From Bacteroidaceae bacterium (GTDB lineage: Bacteria; Bacteroidota; Bacteroidia; Bacteroidales; Bacteroidaceae), in assembly GCA_017529865.1 (NCBI GenBank), contig JAFXNA010000004.1:1-64000 (forward strand): a DNA stretch of 64,000 nucleotides, in the 5' to 3' direction. Numbering within the stretch: position 1 is the first letter of the stretch; every line of letters starts with the position of its first letter. The notes under the pieces were generated by a model that was given only the letters and a program-made list of their open reading frames with translations, was not told the origin of the DNA and searched no databases. This document shows, one piece after another, positions 1-6,454 of this stretch. Position numbers and translations under genes: made by a program.

Positions 1-95
1 CCGAACGCCAACGGAACCAAGTCCTTGAAGTAGCCTATCGCAGTCGGCTCGTATTCGCCTTTGCCGTTCTTCAAGTAGAGCATATACTTCTTCAT
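1..95 (-). CDS. Unknown protein, N-terminal part only
   Basis: Only the first 31 codons are present; the gene runs off the left edge. It begins MKKYMLYLKNGKGEYEPTAI. Its ATG shares an ATGA with the stop of the 37-aa membrane gene upstream, so it is probably translated by coupling. No family is recognised from this fragment. Confidence 0.6.
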   Translation of the reverse strand, partial: MKKYMLYLKNGKGEYEPTAIGYFKDLVPLAF

Positions 96-205
96 TTCGC
101 TACCGCCTTTACTAGATAGATGAGACCGATGAGAGCATAGAGAAACATAATAGGTGGATAGAACACCGCTAGCAGAACTAGCACCACAAAGAGTAGCAGT
201 TTCAT
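92..205 (-). CDS. Small membrane protein, 37 aa
   Basis: A 37-codon gene starting MKLLLFVVLVLLAVFYPPIM. Nearly the whole protein is one or two hydrophobic helices, with a short basic end (VKAVAK). It overlaps its neighbours on both sides by ATGA, forming a chain of three coupled genes: the 26-aa microprotein, this protein and the cut-off gene. A G-rich stretch just before the ATG can serve as ribosome-binding site. Its role is unknown; small phage membrane proteins of this kind include holin-like and superinfection-exclusion proteins, but nothing here selects one. Confidence 0.65.
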   Translation of the reverse strand: MKLLLFVVLVLLAVFYPPIMFLYALIGLIYLVKAVAK

Positions 206-282
206 TTCCTGCCCCCCTTGTAAATGCGGAGACCCATTTTGATTGCAGTGATTTTGTCTTTCGTTGTAGGTTTCTTTGCCAT
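202..282 (-). CDS. Basic microprotein, 26 aa, ITAxKMGL family
   Basis: A 26-codon gene starting MAKKPTTKDKITAIKMGLRI and ending YKGGRK. It is a clear paralog of two other tiny genes in this window (1855-1941 and 2200-2271): all three share (R/K)ITAxKMGLxI(Y/F) followed by a basic end. The protein is strongly basic with one predicted amphipathic helix. It has its own TTGACA/TATATT promoter and an ACGAGGTAAGAC ribosome-binding region. Conservation at protein level across three separately transcribed copies is the main reason to believe it is expressed. Function unknown; size and charge would suit a nucleic-acid-binding or host-modulating peptide. Confidence 0.75.
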   Translation of the reverse strand: MAKKPTTKDKITAIKMGLRIYKGGRK

Positions 283-308
283 TGTCTTACCTCGTTGTTT
301 GTATCTAT

Positions 309-337
309 AATATAGTTAATTAAATCTAGTTTGTCAA
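309..337 (-). promoter_or_regulatory. Sigma70-like promoter
   Basis: TTGACA (332-337), 17-bp spacer, TATATT (309-314), read on the minus strand. It points at the 26-aa microprotein gene about 20 bp downstream of the expected transcription start. Confidence 0.8.
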
Positions 338-387
338 GGGGTGCAACGAATTTTTTTATCGCCCGTCGGCAGCTGCAGACAGGCCAT

Positions 388-408
388 GGGTGATAACCCA
401 TGTTGAAT
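388..408 (+). repeat. 21-bp intergenic motif, copy 1
   Basis: Reads GGTGATAACCCATGTTGAA in its core. It is one of five same-orientation copies (388, 964, 1572, 2116, 3706), consensus roughly RGGTGATAAyvyAwGTTGrA. This copy lies about 20 bp beyond the hairpin after the 130-aa gene and upstream of the next promoter. Confidence 0.75.
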
Positions 409-454
409 ATCGGGCGGAGACAAAACGAATGGCGGTGGCTACCCGCCAACCGCC

Positions 455-847
455 TTACTGCATAGCCCACTCTATCGCCTTATCCCGTATGACGGACAAG
501 GTATCATTAAGCAACGGCATAGTCCAAGCGTTTCCGCACTCGTCTATGCAGGTAATCTCGTTCGTGTAGGTGTTCAGCCTATACCTATACTCACGCACCT
601 TTTTGCGTCTGTCAAGGGGCTTTGCCACGCAACACATCGTAAAGCAGAACTCCCCATCGTGCCCATTGATATGTTCCGCACCCCTTTCGCAATGCCGAAA
701 CAACTCGCTCAACGCAACCCCGATATAGTTCATATCGTAACTATCTCTTATCATATTAGCCAAGCGGTTGAGACGGCCAATAGTATCTTCCATCAAATCC
801 AAGTTCAGTTCGTTGACGATGAACTCTGTTGCTTTCTTCTGTGCCAT
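455..847 (-). CDS. Unknown protein, 130 aa
   Basis: A 130-residue soluble protein with no family I recognise. The N-terminal half is helical (NELNLDLMEDTIGRLNRLAN) and contains several Cys and His residues (RHCERGAEH, FTMCC, IDEC) that could bind a metal but do not form a standard ribbon. It has its own promoter (872-900) and an ACGAGG ribosome-binding site. A GGCGG/CCGCC hairpin at about 430-447 follows the stop and may end the transcript. Confidence 0.75.
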   Translation of the reverse strand: MAQKKATEFIVNELNLDLMEDTIGRLNRLANMIRDSYDMNYIGVALSELFRHCERGAEHINGHDGEFCFTMCCVAKPLDRRKKVREYRYRLNTYTNEITCIDECGNAWTMPLLNDTLSVIRDKAIEWAMQ

Positions 848-871
848 AATATACCTCGTTGTTTCTACTAT

Positions 872-900
872 AAATATAGATAATTAAATCTAGTTTGTCA
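872..900 (-). promoter_or_regulatory. Sigma70-like promoter
   Basis: TTGACA (895-900), 17-bp spacer, TATATT (872-877), upstream of the 130-aa gene. The spacer is almost identical to that of the promoter at 309-337. Confidence 0.82.
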
Positions 901-963
901 AGAACTTTTTTAACTTTTTGCTATCGACAAACCCAGCAACTCCTCCTGGCGGCCACGGTCAAT

Positions 964-984
964 AGGTGATAACCCAAGTTGAAA
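964..984 (+). repeat. 21-bp intergenic motif, copy 2
   Basis: Core GGTGATAACCCAAGTTGAA. It sits about 16 bp beyond the terminator at 1001-1039, between two transcription units. Confidence 0.75.
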
Positions 985-1000
985 CCGCAGACTAAAAAAT

Positions 1001-1039
1001 AAAAAAGGGTTTAACCCAATGGGTCAAACCCTCTTTTTT
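1001..1039 (-). terminator. Rho-independent terminator
   Basis: A GGGTTTGACCC/GGGTTAAACCC stem with A and T runs on both sides, just after the stop of the 142-aa gene. The symmetry would let it act in both directions. Confidence 0.85.
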
Positions 1040-1049
1040 GCGGAGTTGA

Positions 1050-1478
1050 TTAAAACTTAATCTTGTAGTAGGCGAGTGCCTTGTAAACAATCTCCACGAG
1101 TTCGTCCTGCACCGACTTGACCGCAAGCCTACGCTGCTTCTCGGTGTTGCGGTTGCACTCCGCTATGGTGCAGTTGCCACCCCCGAACATCAGACAGCGA
1201 TAGCCGAGGTCAGTGAGTTCAACGGGCGTGATGTTCAGGTAGTAGGAACTGGGGTAGTTGTGCCCGTCATAGAACGAGTGGCCGCCCTTGCGATAGTCCA
1301 CGCTCATACGCAGGGCGTTGCACTTGTCGCTGCCGCAAGCCGTAGTGACGTCCTGCATAGGGAACGGGATGTTGAACGCCTTACCGAACTTGACTTCAAT
1401 CCCATCGCAAAGTTCCTTCGCCTTCTTGTAGAGTTCGCTCTCCTTGTCAACCTCAATCCCGACTTTCATGATGCTCAT
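1050..1478 (-). CDS. Unknown protein, 142 aa
   Basis: A soluble 142-residue protein starting MSIMKVGIEVDKESELYKKA. It has scattered Cys residues (TACGSDKCNAL, GGGNCTIAEC) and a Gly-rich stretch, but no domain I recognise. Start chosen at 1478, preceded by CGGAG. It lies behind a 44-bp leader (1499-1542) that is repeated almost exactly in front of the AAA+ gene at 2361-3626, so the two genes are probably co-regulated although each is a separate unit with its own terminator. Confidence 0.75.
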   Translation of the reverse strand: MSIMKVGIEVDKESELYKKAKELCDGIEVKFGKAFNIPFPMQDVTTACGSDKCNALRMSVDYRKGGHSFYDGHNYPSSYYLNITPVELTDLGYRCLMFGGGNCTIAECNRNTEKQRRLAVKSVQDELVEIVYKALAYYKIKF

Positions 1479-1498
1479 GTTTCAACTCCGTTGTTTAG

Positions 1499-1542
1499 CC
1501 CTTGGCAACACCGCCTTGGGACACCCCTTAATATAGGGGGGG
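1499..1542 (-). promoter_or_regulatory. 44-bp promoter/leader element, copy 1
   Basis: Differs at one position from 3644-3687. On the minus strand it holds seven C, TATATT, AAGGGG, then two imperfect direct repeats (GTGTCCCAAGG and GTGTTGCCAAGG). The C and G runs make a CCCC/GGGG palindrome around the -10. No TTGACA lies 17 bp upstream, so an activator may be needed. Confidence 0.65.
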
Positions 1543-1571
1543 ATACCTCCAGTGGAGGCGACTCTGGGGCA

Positions 1572-1592
1572 GGGTGATAACACAAGTTGAAA
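1572..1592 (+). repeat. 21-bp intergenic motif, copy 3
   Basis: Core GGTGATAACACAAGTTGAA. It lies between the terminator at 1613-1637 and the leader element at 1499-1542. Confidence 0.75.
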
Positions 1593-1612
1593 CCTGCTGG
1601 CAACGCAAAAAG

Positions 1613-1637
1613 AAAAGGGAGCCTTACGGCTCCCTTT
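1613..1637 (-). terminator. Rho-independent terminator
   Basis: AAAGGGAGCC-TTAC-GGCTCCCTTT hairpin after the DUF4314 gene, with a T-rich run on the minus strand. Confidence 0.8.
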
Positions 1638-1652
1638 GTTTCAATCCGTTTG

Positions 1653-1838
1653 CTACACCCGTTCAATCTTGTCTTCGTCAGCATGGACGGCAAGACCGCC
1701 CCAATCCCCATGCAGTTGCCCAATATCGTCAATGTGGGTTATAGTTCCCTCTTTCCCGTTATACTGCGGTTCACCCGCCATCTCAACAATGCGGATTTTA
1801 TCACCGACTTTAAAGCCTTTTGTATCGTGTTTCTGCAT
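1653..1838 (-). CDS. DUF4314-like small SH3/KOW-type protein
   Basis: A 61-residue protein built as one small beta-barrel: an N-terminal KVGDKIRIVEMAGEP strand-turn, NGKEGTITHIDDIGQ in the middle, and WGGLAVHADEDKIERV at the end. This order (GDxIR, GxxGTVxxxDxxG, W.G, D.(F/I)) is typical of DUF4314, a short family found in phages and mobile elements whose function is unproven. It follows the 28-aa microprotein closely, likely in one transcript, and is followed by a strong hairpin. The domain assignment is from pattern memory. Confidence 0.75.
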   Translation of the reverse strand: MQKHDTKGFKVGDKIRIVEMAGEPQYNGKEGTITHIDDIGQLHGDWGGLAVHADEDKIERV

Positions 1839-1854
1839 CTTGTTTTACTCCCGT

Positions 1855-1941
1855 TTATTTCTTGCTGAAAATGTTCAATCCCATTTTCTTAGCGGTTATC
1901 CGCCAAGTTTTTTCTTGCTTTGTAAGTTTGCTTTTTGCCAT
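1855..1941 (-). CDS. Basic microprotein, 28 aa, ITAxKMGL family
   Basis: A 28-codon gene starting MAKSKLTKQEKTWRITAKKM and ending GLNIFSKK. It shares RITAxKMGLxI(F/Y) with the genes at 202-282 and 2200-2271. A TATATT -10 lies at 1989-1994 with a poor -35. It is the first gene of a two-gene unit with the DUF4314 gene. The repeated tiny family makes expression likely; no function can be assigned. Confidence 0.72.
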   Translation of the reverse strand: MAKSKLTKQEKTWRITAKKMGLNIFSKK

Positions 1942-2115
1942 AAATCCCTACTCCATTTTTATAGTGTTCACCATTAAACACTATACTAAATATACATAAT
2001 TAAAAGCAAAAGCGTATAGTATAGTTATAGGTTTTTGTGTAAAGTTTCGTTTACAAAAGAGAACAAAAACATCGGTCTGAAAGACCCTGATTTTTCGAAG
2101 CTGCAGTCATCGCAT

Positions 2116-2136
2116 AGGTGATAATGTAAGTTGGAA
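2116..2136 (+). repeat. 21-bp intergenic motif, copy 4
   Basis: Core GGTGATAATGTAAGTTGGAA, the most diverged copy. It sits about 20 bp beyond the terminator at 2156-2179. Confidence 0.65.
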
Positions 2137-2155
2137 ATTTCGTGGCGATAAAAAG

Positions 2156-2179
2156 AAAGGGAGACTTTCGTCTCCCTTT
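2156..2179 (-). terminator. Rho-independent terminator
   Basis: AAAGGGAGAC-TTTC-GTCTCCCTTT hairpin after the 23-aa microprotein gene, nearly the same as the one at 2332-2358. Confidence 0.8.
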
Positions 2180-2199
2180 GTTAAAGGTGAATGTTGTTT

Positions 2200-2271
2200 T
2201 TACTTACGGCGGGGAGAATAAATCTTCAAACCCATTTTAATTGCCGTAATTCTGTCTTTGTTAGTAGCCAT
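2200..2271 (-). CDS. Basic microprotein, 23 aa, ITAxKMGL family
   Basis: A 23-codon gene starting MATNKDRITAIKMGLKIYSP and ending RRK. It is closest to the 26-aa protein at 202-282 (both have KD(K/R)ITAIKMGL(R/K)IY). The ribosome-binding site is AGAGGTAAAATT. The leader upstream is a low-complexity run of AAACA-type units. There is no clear promoter, so it may depend on read-through from the AAA+ gene. Confidence 0.72.
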   Translation of the reverse strand: MATNKDRITAIKMGLKIYSPRRK

Positions 2272-2331
2272 AATTTTACCTCTTTGTTTGATTGTTTGTT
2301 GTTTGTTTTGTTTGGTGAAAAGAAAAAGGAA

Positions 2332-2358
2332 AAGGGGAGACTTTCGTCTCCCCTTTGT
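2332..2358 (-). terminator. Rho-independent terminator
   Basis: AAAGGGGAGAC-TTTC-GTCTCCCCTTT hairpin directly after the AAA+ ATPase gene. Confidence 0.82.
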
Positions 2359-2360
2359 TT

Positions 2361-3626
2361 TTAGAATTCGCATTCTTCTTCATTGCTCTTTTTCTGAGAG
2401 TTATTCAGAACATCGGCAACGAAGCGGAAAGCAGGATTTTCTTGGAGATTTTCACGAATAAGAGCCGCTTTCATAACCCCGTAAAGTTCCGTTTTAGAAC
2501 CCATAATCGGAGTGCCGTCTGCGTTCATCGTTCCCGTAGGATAATCCTTATTAAGGAAATCCTTCAAAGCGGAAGTTTCAACAGGGGAAATAACCTGCTT
2601 TTTGGAACGGTTGCGGAAACCGAACAAAGTGGAAATTGCGTTAATTCCAATAACCACTTCGCTTTGCGTTTTTACCACAACTTTCCCCGAAAGATAGTCT
2701 TCGCCGGTCGGAATGTCAAAATTCTTCACGAAAGTGATGAACTGCTTTGCGACTTTTTCCGAACCCTCAAAGTTGATTTCAACACGCATTTTTGCGTCCT
2801 TATCAAAATTGTGGCTATCGTATCCGCAAATAGAAAGTTCTTCCATAAGGCTTTCGTAGGTGCGACCGCAAGAATTCCTGCCGTCATCGTTTTCGTCGCA
2901 AATGTTAAGTTCCGCCAAATACTTTTCGGTGAAACTTTTCCAAAAATCCGAAATAATCGGATTTGCCAAAACAGCCGCCTTAACACAAGAATCTTCATAA
3001 ATCAATTCCAAAGAGTCAAAGCGGGCGTTAGGCCCTACCAATGCAGCGGAAATTTCAGAAGTTTGTCCTTCAAAACCCGCTCGGTCGCAACCGTTATACG
3101 CCACGAAAAAATTCGTGTCGTTATGCAAACGGAAGTTTTTGACAACCCTATCAAGGGCAACACACAAAAATGTCTGTTGCACCATAGATTTTGCCGCCGA
3201 AAATTCGTCAAGCAAAATGACGGCTGCGTGGGCTTCGGGCTGGCCCGTCTTTGCGTTACGCCAAATCGGGTAGCCCTTGGTCTTGTCGCTCGTGGCGACC
3301 TTGGCCTTGGTCTCGGGGTCAACCCTGTAATAGGGCATCCAAGGCGGGATTTCGTCCTCGCCAAAGATTTCGAGTTCGCCCTTTTCGGTCTTGTGGCCAC
3401 GATAGCCGAAGCCGACGATGTCGGCGGCATTAGACCACTGGTTTATGGAGACGGTGATGAGCGGGAGTGCCCAATCGCTAGCAAGCGAACGCACCACCGA
3501 GGTTTTGCCCATGCCCGGCGCCCCTTCAAGGGCGAAGGACTTGCGGGCGTGCCAAACAGTGCCGTCCCCGAGAACTTTACGCCTACCATTTGCAAGCGTC
3601 TTGAATTGTGATGCCGTAACTTTCAT
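2361..3626 (-). CDS. MoxR/CobS-like AAA+ ATPase
   Basis: A 421-aa AAA+ ATPase. Walker A is EGAPGMGKT (about 34-42) and Walker B is VILLDE (136-141); YNGCDRAGFEG near 220 fits the sensor 1/arginine-finger region. An insert of about 45 residues between the strand after Walker A (ADIVGFGYRG) and Walker B is larger than usual. MoxR/CobS-type ATPases work with VWA partner proteins to remodel or load metal into target proteins; two VWA proteins lie elsewhere in this window (41483 and 57893) but not beside this gene. The start at MKVTASQFKT has AAAGGAG eight bases upstream; in-frame codons further upstream fall in promoter DNA and are not coding. Confidence 0.88.
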   Translation of the reverse strand: MKVTASQFKTLANGRRKVLGDGTVWHARKSFALEGAPGMGKTSVVRSLASDWALPLITVSINQWSNAADIVGFGYRGHKTEKGELEIFGEDEIPPWMPYYRVDPETKAKVATSDKTKGYPIWRNAKTGQPEAHAAVILLDEFSAAKSMVQQTFLCVALDRVVKNFRLHNDTNFFVAYNGCDRAGFEGQTSEISAALVGPNARFDSLELIYEDSCVKAAVLANPIISDFWKSFTEKYLAELNICDENDDGRNSCGRTYESLMEELSICGYDSHNFDKDAKMRVEINFEGSEKVAKQFITFVKNFDIPTGEDYLSGKVVVKTQSEVVIGINAISTLFGFRNRSKKQVISPVETSALKDFLNKDYPTGTMNADGTPIMGSKTELYGVMKAALIRENLQENPAFRFVADVLNNSQKKSNEEECEF

Positions 3627-3643
3627 AGTATCAACTCCTTTGA

Positions 3644-3687
3644 CCCTTGGCAACATCGCCTTGGGACACCCCTTAATATAGGGGGGG
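3644..3687 (-). promoter_or_regulatory. 44-bp promoter/leader element, copy 2
   Basis: 43 of 44 bases match 1499-1542. It includes TATATT (3675-3680) flanked by C7 and AAGGGG, then tandem CCAAGG-type repeats ending about 18 bp before the AAA+ start codon. The -35 is poor. Confidence 0.68.
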
Positions 3688-3705
3688 TTCGACGCCATCT
3701 CGTGT

Positions 3706-3726
3706 GGGTGATAACCTAAGTTGGAG
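3706..3726 (+). repeat. 21-bp intergenic motif, copy 5
   Basis: Core GGTGATAACCTAAGTTGGAG, about 25 bp upstream of the -10 of the AAA+ leader. No copy was seen to the right of this one. Confidence 0.72.
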
Positions 3727-4116
3727 CGTGACGGGGTCATTTTAGGGGGTGGCGCGTATAGGGTATAGAGGTGGGGTAATTTGATATTTGATAAGCGCGG
3801 TACTTTTCTTTTTTTATTTCCCAGGGTTTCCAACAGGGGTTCCCACCCATGTTTCGGGACAGGGGTCGGGACACGGTGTCTCGAACACATGTTCGCACCC
3901 AGGAATCGGGACACCAGGCACCAGCTCTCAACTATGTTTCAACATGAAACAAACAAGTTATCAACAGGATATCAACACCCCATCAAAAAATCAAAATCCA
4001 AAACTGGGGGCAGAAAAATAGAAAAAAATAATAAAAGCCCCTGTCATACCCTTTGAAAAATTTTTGGTAGGGGGTATATACAGGGGTTGAAAAAATTTTG
4101 GGGGTGGGGGTGGTTT
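3727..4116. other. Non-coding repeat-rich region, origin candidate
   Basis: No convincing gene. It holds several CGGGACA units (near 3854, 3866, 3907), ACAGGGGT units (near 3831, 3857, 4080), a GTTTCAACATGAAAC palindrome (near 3936), A-rich and G-rich tracts, and the hairpin at 4038-4086. With ssb on one side and an AAA+ gene on the other, it could be a replication origin or a control region. That is inference only. Confidence 0.4.
4038..4086. other. Long imperfect hairpin
   Basis: CCCCTGT (4038-4044) pairs with ACAGGGG (4080-4086) and ATACCC (4046-4051) with GGGTAT (4072-4077), giving 13 base pairs around an A/T-rich loop of about 20 nt. On the minus strand it is downstream of ssb. It has no T-run typical of a terminator. 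Confidence 0.6.
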
Positions 4117-4128
4117 TACACTAAAGAA

Positions 4129-4154
4129 ATAACCGTATCGAATTCGACACGGTT
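4129..4154 (-). terminator. Inverted repeat after ssb, possible terminator
   Basis: TAACCGT/ACGGTTA arms around CGAATTCG make an almost perfect palindrome about 23 bp after the ssb stop. The following minus-strand sequence is only moderately T-rich, so termination is likely but not sure. Confidence 0.5.
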
Positions 4155-4176
4155 AGAACAGTAAATTGAATTAGGT

Positions 4177-4680
4177 TTAGAACGGGAGGCCATCATCCTC
4201 TTCTGGTGGAGGAGGGGTTTGGGCCTGTGTTTGGTACATGGAGCTGATAGGGGGTTGCTCAGGCATTTGGGACGGGGGTTGAGCATCCGTCTGGAACGAG
4301 GGTTGGGTATATGTTTGGGCAGGCTGTTGTCCACTGGTGTTGAACTGTCTACTACCGAGGAGTTGGAACGTTTCGATGATAACGTCCGTGGAGTACCGTT
4401 TTTGGCCATTCTGGTCATTCCAGGAGCGGTAGGAGAGGGAGCCTTCGATGAAGAGGGGCATGCCCTTGTGGACACCGAGGGATTCGATGACATCTGCGGT
4501 TTTGCCCCATGCGACGACAGTGTGCCAGTCTGTCTGTTCTTTTTGTTCGCCATTCGAGTCTCTGTATCGTCTTGATGTGGCGAGGGAGAAGGAGGCGCGT
4601 TTGCGGCCAGTTTGGGTGACAGTGAATTCGGGGTCTCTGCCTATATTTCCGATGAGGAGGACTTTGTTGAGGTAAGCCAT
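4177..4680 (-). CDS. ssb: Single-stranded DNA-binding protein
   Basis: A 167-aa SSB of bacterial type. The N-terminal OB fold (about 1-110) has the standard pattern: NKVLLIGNIGRDPE, FSLATSRRYRD, TDWHTVVAWGKTAD, GMPLFIEGSLSYRSW. It is followed by a Gln/Pro-rich linker and the acidic tip EEDDGLPF, which in bacterial SSBs recruits replication and repair proteins. It coats ssDNA during replication and recombination. The intact tip suggests it can dock host or phage partners. The start is preceded by AAGGAACATCCT and the gene ends beside the non-coding region at 3727-4116. Confidence 0.96.
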   Translation of the reverse strand: MAYLNKVLLIGNIGRDPEFTVTQTGRKRASFSLATSRRYRDSNGEQKEQTDWHTVVAWGKTADVIESLGVHKGMPLFIEGSLSYRSWNDQNGQKRYSTDVIIETFQLLGSRQFNTSGQQPAQTYTQPSFQTDAQPPSQMPEQPPISSMYQTQAQTPPPPEEDDGLPF

Positions 4681-4698
4681 AGGATGTTCCTTTTGTTG

Positions 4699-5199
4699 TT
4701 AGGTGTTGTCGGTTAATGCTAGATATTGTCTGATTTTTTCCATGGCCTCTGGTGTAGCATCTACCAGGGTATGGTCTTTTCCAGGTTCTTTTTCGACCTT
4801 ATAGGTATGGTCAATGAGGTTTTCGACCACGAGGCATTCGCGTTGTGCAACGGGGTTTTCGACGAGGATGAACATGGATTCTTCGCCGTACGCGTGTGAA
4901 TAGGAAAGTTCAAGCTGTTCAGTCCAGGGGTAAGCTTGGTTCAAACGTTTCTTGACCCCCTGTCTGAGTTCAGAGATTTCATTTTCCGAGTAGTCGATTT
5001 CGGCATTTTCGAACATTTCTGGGAGGGCATCAGCGAGTTCTCTTTCATAGCGGCCTGAAAGGGGGATTACATCGGGGTTGGTATCTTTGAGTTTGATATG
5101 CTCTTTGATATCGAAGGCGATGCGTTTGAGGGAATCCTTGAAGGAGTCCATGTTGAAGTGTTCTTCGAACTGTTTGGGGATAGTGAGCTTGATTTCCAT
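4699..5199 (-). CDS. Unknown protein, 166 aa
   Basis: Not recognised. It is an acidic, mixed alpha/beta protein. The start at MEIKLTIPKQ is preferred over an ATG 24 bp upstream because AAAAGGA lies seven bases before it. It lies between a zinc-ribbon gene and ssb and is probably co-transcribed with both. Confidence 0.75.
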   Translation of the reverse strand: MEIKLTIPKQFEEHFNMDSFKDSLKRIAFDIKEHIKLKDTNPDVIPLSGRYERELADALPEMFENAEIDYSENEISELRQGVKKRLNQAYPWTEQLELSYSHAYGEESMFILVENPVAQRECLVVENLIDHTYKVEKEPGKDHTLVDATPEAMEKIRQYLALTDNT

Positions 5200-5200
5200 T

Positions 5201-5683
5201 TTAGTATCCTTTTCCGCCATGGTTGTCGGCTTCTGGGTTTGAGGTTATCCATCCAGTCTGGTTGCAATTGAGTTTTTCGCGGCATTTGAAGCATATGTGG
5301 CGTTTTGGGTCAACGGGGGTTGTATAGGCGCCAGGTTTGCCGCAGAGTTGGCAAATTTCGTTCTTGATGCGGTTTATGGCATATTCGACATAACGGGAGA
5401 TTTCCTCTGGTGTAGCGGAGTCTGTATCTGCTATTATCAGGGGAGGGGTGGTTTTCGAGAACAGGGGTGCATTACGTTCCCAGAGGGGTTTATCGTTGAG
5501 TTCGTTCCCTAGGAGGCCGAGGATATACTTCGGGGTCCGTTCGATGACTGGGACAAGGTTATCGAAGTCGTTTTCGTTGGGGTAGAAACCGAAGCGGGTT
5601 GCATCTGTGTTGCCATCTCTGTTGGCAATCATAGAGAGGTGGTGTTTGTTTCGGCAGAGGGTTTCGAACTCGGTTTCGTTCAT
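5201..5683 (-). CDS. Zinc-ribbon protein, 160 aa
   Basis: Unknown function. The C-terminal third carries CQLCGKPGAY and HICFKCREKL, a four-Cys zinc ribbon. The N-terminal part (MNETEFETLC to about 100) is unrecognised. The start follows AGAGGA. A longer in-frame extension overlaps the 80-aa gene upstream and is rejected. Confidence 0.75.
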   Translation of the reverse strand: MNETEFETLCRNKHHLSMIANRDGNTDATRFGFYPNENDFDNLVPVIERTPKYILGLLGNELNDKPLWERNAPLFSKTTPPLIIADTDSATPEEISRYVEYAINRIKNEICQLCGKPGAYTTPVDPKRHICFKCREKLNCNQTGWITSNPEADNHGGKGY

Positions 5684-5687
5684 GGGT

Positions 5688-5930
5688 TTAGTCCTCTGTT
5701 GGTTCATCGAGGAGGTGTTTATCCTCGTCCTTGTCGAGTTCTTCCTGGAGTTCTTTTTCGTCCCAGATTTCGTCATAGTTGGGGCAGTCTGGGATGCAGA
5801 CGTACTTATCCTGCCATGGTTCTGGTTCTGGGCATTCTTCTACTTCGGACATTAGTTTATGGCAGGCACGGCATACTGCACAGGAGGGGAGGACATCGAC
5901 GAGTACGCCATCTTGGTACATATCAATCAT
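5688..5930 (-). CDS. Cys-rich acidic protein, 80 aa
   Basis: An 80-residue protein with five Cys in CAVCRACHK, VEEC and VCIPDCPNY, a pattern that suggests metal binding, and a very acidic C-terminal tail (EKELQEELDKDEDKH). Function unknown. It sits 4 bp upstream of the next zinc-ribbon gene. Confidence 0.7.
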   Translation of the reverse strand: MIDMYQDGVLVDVLPSCAVCRACHKLMSEVEECPEPEPWQDKYVCIPDCPNYDEIWDEKELQEELDKDEDKHLLDEPTED

Positions 5931-5943
5931 GTTTTTGTCCTTT

Positions 5944-6408
5944 TTAGTTATGTTGGTAGATGCCGTATGTTTTCCTGAGGTCGGCCAGCTGTTTTGCGGT
6001 CTGTTTATAGACCTTGACCAAGTCGAGGGCGTAGAGGATATGGTTTGCGATTCCCTTCAGGGTATCTATGGGGGACCAGGATATGTTTTCGCGGGTGAAG
6101 TAGTCAAGGGTTTCCCATGTCGGGGTTGAGCCCTCGTTTCCGTCGGTAGTGAGTTGCTTGATGAGAACGGTCCCGTAGAAGTCGTCGCGGGATTCGTTGT
6201 ACGACATGCAGAAATCGATTCGCATGTCATCGAAGTCGGTCGAAAGCGAGCATTCGACGGTAATCGGGTTTCGCACGTTCAGTCGCACAGACTTGTTTTT
6301 AACGGTAAATCGGGACTTGTCGCATACCAGCGGGGCAAGGAGGTCGATTACGTCACCTTTGGCGTTGTCGGCGTCGAGGATAGCCTGTTTCTGTGCAGAA
6401 TTGTTCAT
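5944..6408 (-). CDS. Unknown protein, 154 aa
   Basis: Not recognised. Starts MNNSAQKQAILDADNAKGDV with AAAGGAC upstream; the longer in-frame start at 6456 lies on the promoter -10 and is rejected. The middle is beta-rich (FTVKNKSVRLNVRNPITVEC). It is first in the unit driven by the promoter at 6455-6483. Confidence 0.75.
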   Translation of the reverse strand: MNNSAQKQAILDADNAKGDVIDLLAPLVCDKSRFTVKNKSVRLNVRNPITVECSLSTDFDDMRIDFCMSYNESRDDFYGTVLIKQLTTDGNEGSTPTWETLDYFTRENISWSPIDTLKGIANHILYALDLVKVYKQTAKQLADLRKTYGIYQHN

Positions 6409-6454
6409 TGGGATGTCCTTTTTGTATGTGGGGTTTGTATATGTTTGTATGGAC

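Noticed and set aside
2355-3611. 418-aa plus-strand frame opposite the AAA+ gene
   Set aside because: The minus strand encodes clear Walker A and B motifs here, so this is an antisense shadow.
3627-3914. In-frame N-terminal extension of the AAA+ protein
   Set aside because: It runs through the promoter/leader repeat and the 21-bp motif, and a good ribosome-binding site precedes the ATG at 3626.
4068-4112. G-quadruplex in the G-rich tract
   Set aside because: The G-runs are separated by loops of 8-13 nt, so a stable quadruplex is doubtful.
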